From contig NC_087106.1 of NCBI RefSeq assembly GCF_963855985.1, positions 8,663,001 through 8,727,000 on the forward strand: DNA of 64,000 nucleotides. The letters are read 5' to 3'. Every line of letters starts with the position of its first letter. Within the stretch, counting starts at the first letter, position 1. Shown one piece after another: positions 57,816 to 64,000 of this stretch. The notes under the pieces were generated by a model. That model had not been told where the DNA came from, did no database searches, and saw only the letters and a program-made list of their open reading frames with translations. Position numbers and translations under genes: made by a program. Source of the DNA: Ostrinia nubilalis. Its lineage: Eukaryota; Arthropoda; Insecta; Lepidoptera; Crambidae.

Positions 57816-58097
57816 AAAATAAGAAGACACTTGTTACTGTAAGACTATATTTTCAAAAACACTTGTAATAAAAACACATGAAATCTTAATTTTATCGTCA
57901 CCAAAAGAAAAAAAGAAAGAAAATAAAATTATTGCCTGATTAAGTTAATATAATAAGTACAAAAAGACTGATAATTTTCGGTTAATGTACTACAGTGTGA
58001 TTGCTTCTATTCTTATAATTACATATTAATTTACAAGTTTGCGTTACACTTTAATAAAAACTTAATACTTACATTAAAAATATACACTTAAAAAACA

Positions 58098-58499
58098 CTA
58101 AAAGTTATCACCACAAAGTTTTTTCGATATTTTTTGAACAAGATTGTCAGTGAGGTCCATGATTTCGTCGTATGAATCCTGGACCACGTATTGTGCGCTG
58201 ATCAGCACATTATCCTCTTGGTCGGTGATTTCTGAGGATGAAGCCGATCCCATATCACTCACAATATCAATAACTTCTATTTTGATGAGCCTCTTTCCTT
58301 TCTGATTTTTCGTTATCACATAGGATTTCGTCGGTCCTAGTCTTCTTTTTGAAACACCTTTTTTATTCTTAGGCTTTTTCACTTGTCTTTGAACAGCGTG
58401 CGCGTGGAGTCTGGAACACAGCTCCGGAAATTCTTGCGTAAATCCCTCCAGCGGATCTTGAGCGTACTGGGATAACATGATGTCAGGAGATTGAGCCAT
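58098..58499 (-). CDS. Unknown 133-aa basic/acidic protein with spliced 5' leader
   Basis: 133 aa from an ATG at 58,499-58,497. The middle is strongly basic (VKKPKNKKGVSKRRLGP), and the C-terminal half is acidic (IDIVSDMGSASSSEITDQED) with a predicted helix at the end. No family recognised, no membrane span. Just upstream a GTAAGT donor (58,584-58,579) and a 'ttgttatag' acceptor (58,503) define an 82-nt AT-rich intron in the leader, which supports real transcription. It lies inside a 32-bp inverted repeat and may be cargo rather than a core viral gene. An ATTAAA-type poly(A) signal is near 58,053. Confidence 0.6.
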   Translation of the reverse strand: MAQSPDIMLSQYAQDPLEGFTQEFPELCSRLHAHAVQRQVKKPKNKKGVSKRRLGPTKSYVITKNQKGKRLIKIEVIDIVSDMGSASSSEITDQEDNVLISAQYVVQDSYDEIMDLTDNLVQKISKKLCGDNF

Positions 58500-58502
58500 T
58501 AT

Positions 58503-58584
58503 CTATAACAAAATAAAGTTTCATTAGTAAAAATATTTTTAACGTAAAACAAAGTGTTACACAAACTTCGAAATAAATACTTAC
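58503..58584 (-). other. 82-nt intron in the 5' leader of the 133-aa gene
   Basis: On the minus strand the donor is ctt|GTAAGT and the acceptor is TTGTTATAG|ataATG, placing the ATG three bases after splicing. Size and AT content match short insect introns. Polinton genes are usually intronless, so this is unusual for the element. Confidence 0.55.
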
Positions 58585-58612
58585 AAGAATAGAAGCAATC
58601 GCACTGTAGTAC

Positions 58613-58985
58613 AACGTTCGTCAGAGACAAAGTGTGAATGGTAAGAAAATAACCGAGTTGAGGAATCAATCACATTTTGCTGAGTTTATAATTAATATCG
58701 TCGTCACTGACGACCTACATAATACTCAGCACGTGTACATAAACATGACAATCAGTATTGTCGAATGTTTCTTTTGCTTGAATTTTATAAATAAAAAAAC
58801 AAAATATCAATTTAATTTAGCAGGTAAGGAATTTTGTAAGAAAACCAAAAAAAAAATATTCTGAAAATGATTTATTTTTATAAGTAAGTAAAAAGTAATG
58901 CTAACAGAAAATGCAATATAATATTAAATTTAACAATAAAGTCTAAAACTAACGTACCTATTTTACATAAAAATTATTTATATTT
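58613..58985. other. Intergenic: upstream of the 133-aa gene and 3' of PolB
   Basis: No gene supported. A 76-codon plus-strand frame at 58,634 lacks an ATG and any motif. The promoter of the 133-aa gene must lie near 58,610-58,660, but no TATA box is obvious. Confidence 0.4.
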
Positions 58986-58989
58986 AATA

Positions 58990-58995
58990 TTTATT
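58990..58995 (-). terminator. Poly(A) signal AATAAA for PolB
   Basis: AATAAA on the minus strand about 20 bp beyond the PolB stop; a second copy overlaps the stop codon itself (59,015-59,010). Confidence 0.55.
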
Positions 58996-59013
58996 TCAGC
59001 TTAAAGTTATTTA

Positions 59014-62000
59014 TTACAACAAAGAGCTATGCCCCCATGCCATTGTGGATATTTTGTCTTGCAATATAAAACGTTTGTCATCCGCATTTGACAAAGCAAT
59101 CTTATTAACAGTCTGTGTAAAAATATTATGCTTAATACATTTAAAGAGAATATTTTTCCTACGCACTATTTTATCGTTTAGTAATGCGTTACTATAATCA
59201 GATGCCTCCAAGTGCTTAATAACATTTTTTCTTATTCCTTTTGCCTTTTTAATGACATTAGAATCAGTTTTAATGCAATACAACTTTGATCTCAACCCTA
59301 CAAATTCAGTCATTATACATCCGCCAAGTTCGTCTTTGAATAGACCAGGTACTTTTTTGTTTCGAATCGGAAGGTCATACTGATTTTTCAGAGCGTAATT
59401 ACTGGTATCGAAATATTGTAAGAAATGTTGCTTTATATCTACGTAAAAATCATTTGTTTCTATTTGGTAGATAAAGCTATCGGTGTCTGTATAGCATAGT
59501 CGTACTCTATCTCCGTAGTGAGGCTTTATTACAGAGTAATGAAACTGGTACATGTGACTTTTAGAAAGTTCTAAAACGGCAAAGCCAATGTAAATTGGTT
59601 TATCTAATATAATTCTTTCCGGTTTCATTTGAATAGCCACTAAGTTTTCGGAGAAAATGGTGGCGCTATGGAAGTTTGGTCGAGAAATTAACTTTGCAGC
59701 AGAGAGAGACCGGTTTGTTCGATTGGTATCGTCCTGCCACTGATTCACTAATTTGATGTCTACTCTACGTTCAGTGTCTTCTAATGTTTTCCCAAAAACA
59801 GAATTATTCATAAGTTTGAATAAATCTTGTTGGAATGGTGTTACTGCTTTCTTTCTCAGTTCTGTGTTAAGATTTATATATTGCGCTAAAAATTTGCTTT
59901 GTTTAAAAGTCACAACTCGATGAATTTTTTGTAAAATTAGACCATGGTTTAAACAAGTCTTTAAATGAACGTAGTGAATCACATATTGGTATTTTGAATA
60001 TAAGTTTGGTACTAATTTAGAAGTTTTACCTCCCGGAGGTATGAATTTCTCCGCGCAAAATGGATAATCGTTGTGAATACAATGCAATTCTTCCGGATAT
60101 AATAAATCAACTTCAAGAATAAACCCAAAATCCGCATCGTCGCGCACGTTCATAATTTGTAATTGATCAATTTCGTGCTGTTTCAAAAATCTGAAATGGG
60201 ATACTGGCAAAGACTGGCACATACTATAACCATAAAGATTATTACAGTCGATATATATGAGAAATGAATCCGTTTTAGTTTCATCATAATTATCCATGTA
60301 AATATTATTCGCCTGAGCATGTCTAGTAGAACATAAACAAATTCCACCCCGTATTCCTTTCTGTATGAGACGTATAATTTCTAAGTCAGACAATAACTCT
60401 AACTCTACTCCTGTTTTCAGCAACATTGCGTCAAATGATAAGCTCGGAGCTGTTAAGTAAAAAGCAGGATCTAAGTGATATTGCTTTTTACAAACCGCTC
60501 TAAAATTTTCAAAGACGTCTGTTAGTAAATAGACGTCGGTTTTGAGATAAAGATCTGTATATTCTCCCATATTGCTTATGTTAAAAGTATCCCAAATCAC
60601 TTGTGCATGCATGTAATCTTCATCGCTGATACCTTCGTCAGTTAAAGTATTATAGAAGCTTTCTTTGGGAGGAAGTTGTCTCTCAGAGAACGATCTCCAA
60701 GATTTCATGTGGTCGTAGGGATAAATACCTTTGCGAGTCATTAATTTAAATTCGTTTTCTTTAGCAAAACATTGTTTTAAGTGAATGAAATCTGCTTTGT
60801 CTAAACCGTTTGCTAATTTTTCTAAGCTTGTGCCTAGAAATTTAAACGAGTCTACAAATCTTAATTGAGCAAATTTCCCATCAGACATTTTTAAAAATTT
60901 TGTGAATGAAATATAGTTTTCTTTATTCTTAGGTATTACTTTAATAGGACCCAAACTATCAGCCAATTCCTTAATGAATAAATGACAATCATAGCCTGCT
61001 AAATTATGAAAAAAAATAGGAACTAGTTTTGGGAGACTGTACTGTAAATTGCAGTACTGGTGAGCAGCACCTCGGTAGCAGCCTGTCAAGTGACAATGGT
61101 CTCTTACTTTGTCAAATAGCAGGAGACTATTGCAAATATGACACACGTCAGCTTTGGCATGCATTTTGGCATCACTTTCGTTAAACACCATTGGCACTTC
61201 AACGTTTAAAATTTCATAAATTTTTTCTACGTCTCTATACAGACATTTGAGAAATTTTTGAACACAGTCGCGACCGCGGTACGAAATGAATCGATTAAGT
61301 TTGCTATCAAATGAGCAAACAATGCGATAAGCAAAAGCTGCTGGAATGTGTTGTGTACGATTTAACGTAAAACTACAATTTGGATCAGGCTCACAAGTCG
61401 TTATTGGTTTAAGTAGAGTTTCAAAGTCGGCGTACACCACAAAAGGAACATCCTGTTTCCGATTAAAATTTTTAAAATGAAGACAACTACCATGTTCCGG
61501 AAGCACGGTAGTCACACCGCAACAAGTGTGACTATTAAGTTTCTCTTCAGACGAAAAAAACAGCATACAATCATCACAAAAGTATATCGTGCCATGATGC
61601 TTTGTTATTTGAGTACGAACAAGACGTGACAAATTTTTTATTAAAACATAGTGCGATTTGTTTCCCTTTTCAAGTAATAATAAATTGATCCTTGTTTTTC
61701 TTTTAAACTCAGATCTGTAAATTGGACCCACAATGCGATTACTTTTTAAGGAATATACATTTATGGATATATTTTGATTATTTTTTTCAAATGTTCTTAT
61801 ATCTGTGAAAGTAACAGGGAAGTTTAGACCATCAATATTCAATACGTCTTGAAAATTAGGATAGGACGATGGACGATCTCCGTTGCGTTTTGCAGGATAA
61901 AGGGCTGCGACAACGCTCCATAAAAAACAAAAGCTATCTTTGTTTTGGATATTGATGCATGCTTTTTTCTTTTTTAAATATAATGGCAAATCCATATAAC

Positions 62001-62520
62001 TAGAACCTGAACCACTTAAAGGATCGAATTTATTGATATTAATCTCTACATAAATGTTATTTAGAAAGGCCCACCCACTGTCACGGTCCTGAAATTCTTC
62101 AACTTTTTTACACAAGTTATTAACAACAGAGTCAAATATTTGGTTCCAGTTAAAGTTACGATGTATTGTTATATTCTTAGTGGCAAAAGATTTAACGTCT
62201 TGGGAATCATTTTTTAGTAAAATGAAATTAGCAAAATACTCAATATTTATCTTTAAACTTACGTATTTTTTTAACGACTTTTCGATAAGACTACATAATT
62301 TTCCACGTTTACTGTTTAAAAATATATCCGGTAAAGTTGACTCGTGTTCCACATTTGCTGGAATTCTAAATGATGCAATACGACCTTTAAATGCAGAGGT
62401 TACCTTAAGTACTCCGTCTTCTACCGGAACCGCACATTTGTTTTTGTGCGCATTACTCCTCAAGTGACCTATCCAATGCGTATTTTCCACGCGGGTACCA
62501 CAAGCAGTACAAAAAGGCAT
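59014..62520 (-). CDS. PolB: Protein-primed family B DNA polymerase of the Polinton
   Basis: 1,168 aa in one open frame. Residues 1-~26 form a C2H2 finger (FCTACG...HLRSNAH). Residues ~195-300 look like an OTU-type or related cysteine-protease domain (KDSFCFLWSVVAALYP, later KSHYVLIKN), common in insect Polinton polymerases. Exonuclease motifs follow: Exo I VVYADFET (~363), Exo II HNLAGYDCHLF (~505), Exo III YLKTDVYLL (~653). Polymerase motifs: A IYIDCNNLYGYSM (~758), B KLMNNSVFGKT (~903), C YTDTDSFIY (~1010). All catalytic acids are present. It should replicate the linear genome from a terminal protein. It is divergent to the plus-strand cluster and ~275 bp from a host gene's stop. Confidence 0.95.
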   Translation of the reverse strand: MPFCTACGTRVENTHWIGHLRSNAHKNKCAVPVEDGVLKVTSAFKGRIASFRIPANVEHESTLPDIFLNSKRGKLCSLIEKSLKKYVSLKINIEYFANFILLKNDSQDVKSFATKNITIHRNFNWNQIFDSVVNNLCKKVEEFQDRDSGWAFLNNIYVEININKFDPLSGSGSSYMDLPLYLKKKKACINIQNKDSFCFLWSVVAALYPAKRNGDRPSSYPNFQDVLNIDGLNFPVTFTDIRTFEKNNQNISINVYSLKSNRIVGPIYRSEFKRKTRINLLLLEKGNKSHYVLIKNLSRLVRTQITKHHGTIYFCDDCMLFFSSEEKLNSHTCCGVTTVLPEHGSCLHFKNFNRKQDVPFVVYADFETLLKPITTCEPDPNCSFTLNRTQHIPAAFAYRIVCSFDSKLNRFISYRGRDCVQKFLKCLYRDVEKIYEILNVEVPMVFNESDAKMHAKADVCHICNSLLLFDKVRDHCHLTGCYRGAAHQYCNLQYSLPKLVPIFFHNLAGYDCHLFIKELADSLGPIKVIPKNKENYISFTKFLKMSDGKFAQLRFVDSFKFLGTSLEKLANGLDKADFIHLKQCFAKENEFKLMTRKGIYPYDHMKSWRSFSERQLPPKESFYNTLTDEGISDEDYMHAQVIWDTFNISNMGEYTDLYLKTDVYLLTDVFENFRAVCKKQYHLDPAFYLTAPSLSFDAMLLKTGVELELLSDLEIIRLIQKGIRGGICLCSTRHAQANNIYMDNYDETKTDSFLIYIDCNNLYGYSMCQSLPVSHFRFLKQHEIDQLQIMNVRDDADFGFILEVDLLYPEELHCIHNDYPFCAEKFIPPGGKTSKLVPNLYSKYQYVIHYVHLKTCLNHGLILQKIHRVVTFKQSKFLAQYINLNTELRKKAVTPFQQDLFKLMNNSVFGKTLEDTERRVDIKLVNQWQDDTNRTNRSLSAAKLISRPNFHSATIFSENLVAIQMKPERIILDKPIYIGFAVLELSKSHMYQFHYSVIKPHYGDRVRLCYTDTDSFIYQIETNDFYVDIKQHFLQYFDTSNYALKNQYDLPIRNKKVPGLFKDELGGCIMTEFVGLRSKLYCIKTDSNVIKKAKGIRKNVIKHLEASDYSNALLNDKIVRRKNILFKCIKHNIFTQTVNKIALSNADDKRFILQDKISTMAWGHSSLL

Positions 62521-62751
62521 GTTATCAATACACTTTAAGCTGAAATAACGTCTTTAGGTATTTTACTAGTAAACAATAACGGGAATTACACAATTTATGA
62601 ATTATACAACAAACTATGGCTTATAAATTCTAAAAGAAGATTTAGGTTTAAGATTTAACAGAAAATTAACGAGAGTCTAACTCTAGATGTTCATATATGA
62701 CTAAACTTAAAAGCCTATAGGAAAATGCAACAAAAAATATATTAGATGCTA
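62521..62751. other. Right flank: PolB leader and probable element/host boundary
   Basis: AT-rich. Directly before the PolB ATG (minus strand) there is 'gacgttatttcag', a plausible splice acceptor for a leader intron, and a TTATAAG box near 62,625. The viral/host boundary must lie here, because the host gene's poly(A) signal is at 62,752. No copy of this stretch was found in inverted orientation at 49.6-50.6 kb. Confidence 0.45.
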
Positions 62752-62757
62752 TTTATT
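62752..62757 (-). terminator. Poly(A) signal AATAAA of the host gene
   Basis: AATAAA on the minus strand 38 bp past the host stop codon (62,797-62,795). It sets the rightmost point the viral element can reach if the host 3' UTR is undisturbed. Confidence 0.6.
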
Positions 62758-62794
62758 TTAAATCATTCTCAGAATAGAACTAACTAACTTAAAA

Positions 62795-63903
62795 CTAAGA
62801 TTTAAAGTTTATTTTATTATTATAAAATATTGGCTCGCGGTCTTCAAACAATTTCTTCGTGGTCTTCATAAATTTTTGAAGATCCCGCCACTGCGATGTT
62901 TCGCTGTTAAGCTGAACCTTCAGCGTGTGCAGCGTCTTCTTGTAGCGATCCGCGGGCGGCGTCTTGAGCGCGTCCCTGGTGTTGTAAACACGCACCTCCA
63001 CGTAATAAGCGCCCTCGAGCGGAACCGTTCGCCGCACGACACCGTTGGCCACCTTCGAGGTCAGGCTGCTGTCCAGCTGCTGACGACCGACTTTTAGTCG
63101 TTGAGAGTTTTCGATGGCGACACTTTCGTCTTCGTCGGATAGTAGCCCGAACAGATCCGTAGAACTCTTCGTTGGAGCTCTGAAAATTAAAACATTAAAG
63201 CATTATTTACGACTTAAAATAGTGTACATGTATTAAAATATCAATTGTTTGTATTTTCCAAATCGGTATTTCTATCTAACCTAACTTATTAACTGCACTG
63301 CCTAGTTAGTTTATCTCTATTATGTGTCTAGTAAGTTGGCTGGTAGAAAATACCTATTAATTAGGTCCTCTGTTTAAATATAATTTATTAGGCAATAAAA
63401 AAGATCGAAAACAACATTTGTAGAAAAACATCAGATATGATATCTGCATAAAGCTTAACAAATTAATACTCACCGAGGTCTAGAAGCTACAGGTTTCTTT
63501 TTCAGCGCTGCTGGCTGCACAGTTTCACACTCAGAGTCTGATCTGTGAAATTAATAAGAAATAAATTAATAAACTTGCGTTATGAGGTTGCATTTTTTGA
63601 TCACACATCTTTGCCTTAGCAAAGTAATTGCATGTAAAGATGTAGACATAATACTACAGAATATTTAATAATAAGTACTACTAAAAATTAAATAGTTCAT
63701 TAAAATTTTAGTAGTTACATTAAAATAATCATACTATGTTACAATAAAAATATCATACTATGTTAGTTACATTAAAATGATCATACTATATTACGTACCT
63801 TGATGAAGTTGGCGCAGTCTTCCTCTTCTTCGTATGTTTACGAGGGTTAGCGATGATGGAGGTGGAACTCCCACCGAATGTGGATTCAAACTCTGAGTCA
63901 GAC
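62795..63903 (-). CDS. 3' end of a host gene, three exons, function unknown
   Basis: Minus strand. Exons at 63,903-63,799 (105 nt), 63,542-63,474 (69 nt) and 63,179-62,795 (with TAG stop) join in one frame with GT-AG introns (for example ag|GTACGT, cg|GTGAGT; acceptors tttacag, tttcacag, ttttcag), each intron splitting a codon after its second base. Both internal exons begin with SDSE and are Ser/Lys-rich. The last exon encodes LFGLLSDEDE and then a folded-looking end with AYYVEVRVYNTRDALK and RYKKTLHTLKVQL. GC content and codon use differ clearly from the AT-rich viral genes. The family is not recognised. Further exons lie beyond the window. Confidence 0.75.
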
Positions 63904-64000
63904 CTGTAAAGATAATGACAATTCAAAGTCACATAATTTCCATCCTGTGCAATGAAAGTACACTCTGCTACGAATAGTAAACGAACAACAGTTTATAGTC

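Larger units (their letters stand above)
57493..58097. other. Convergent 3' intergenic region
   Basis: Space between the convergent plus- and minus-strand genes. It holds an AATAAA signal, direct repeats of 'aaatc' and 'ttattaaatattt', a 45-bp RTE 3' stub, and the left arm of a 32-bp inverted repeat. No gene seen. Confidence 0.5.
57987..58612. mobile_element. Inverted-repeat-bounded cassette holding the 133-aa gene
   Basis: A 32-bp sequence beginning GTACTACAGTG at 57,987-58,018 has its complement, with only two mismatches, at 58,581-58,612. Reading the ends as TA + CAGTGYGATTGCTTCTATT gives a Tc1/mariner-like layout (TA duplication, CAGTG termini); reading them as GTAC + TACAGTG gives a 4-bp duplication. 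Either way a 600-bp unit enclosing one gene sits inside the viral element. Alternatively the repeat is a duplicated promoter. Confidence 0.55.

Noticed and set aside
58634..58864. 76-codon plus-strand frame downstream of PolB
   Set aside because: It has no ATG at the start, no motif, and lies over the leader and promoter region of the minus-strand 133-aa gene.

Overview
The window looks like nuclear DNA of a moth or butterfly (Lepidoptera). It is about two-thirds A+T, with short AT-rich introns in the one clear host gene. It is saturated with repeats typical of that order: RTE-clade LINE 3' ends with (ATG)n tails, tRNA-derived SINEs, many palindromic MITEs, and the common repeat whose core reads like 'gcgggcgaagccgcggg'. 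These assignments come from motif recognition; no search was run.

Layout. 1-44.4 kb: intergenic or intronic DNA with no convincing complete gene. It holds LINE fragments (1.2, 2.8, 9.6, 10.7, 18.5, 38.4, 41.2, 44.5 kb), a PIF/Harbinger-like MITE family in five copies, several TA-flanked foldback elements, a hAT-like MITE (25.8 kb), a Mutator-like element with a 9-bp target duplication (11.0-12.3 kb), a 1.4-kb palindrome (7.8-9.2 kb), and weak hints of host exons or promoters (6.4, 26.3, 35.6 kb). 44.87-49.59 kb: a satellite-like array of ~210-bp units, several carrying the same internally deleted RTE copy, split by a 1,460-bp Transib-like element. 50.17 kb: a SINE.

50.6-62.5 kb: an apparently intact Polinton/Maverick (adintovirus-like) integrated virus of about 12 kb. 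The plus strand carries packaging ATPase, a DUF8207-like protein, a fibre-like coiled-coil protein, a retroviral-type integrase with chromodomain, a phospholipase A2-domain protein, an adenain-like protease, a penton-like minor capsid protein, a 48-codon mini-gene, a double-jelly-roll major capsid protein and a 162-aa protein. Most are packed with ATGA or other short overlaps. The minus strand carries a 133-aa unknown gene and a 1,168-aa protein-primed family B DNA polymerase. All reading frames are open. Replication (PolB), integration (INT), morphogenesis (ATPase, protease, MCP, penton) and a possible membrane-breaching function (PLA2) are together, so the unit could once, or still, build virions. 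The protease lacks a convincing start codon; it overlaps the PLA2 gene in the -1 frame, and a perfect A AAA AAC heptamer abuts the PLA2 stop, which suggests a programmed -1 frameshift. No terminal inverted repeats were found by eye.

62.8-63.9 kb: the last three exons of a minus-strand host gene of unknown function, with its stop codon only ~275 bp from the polymerase start codon.
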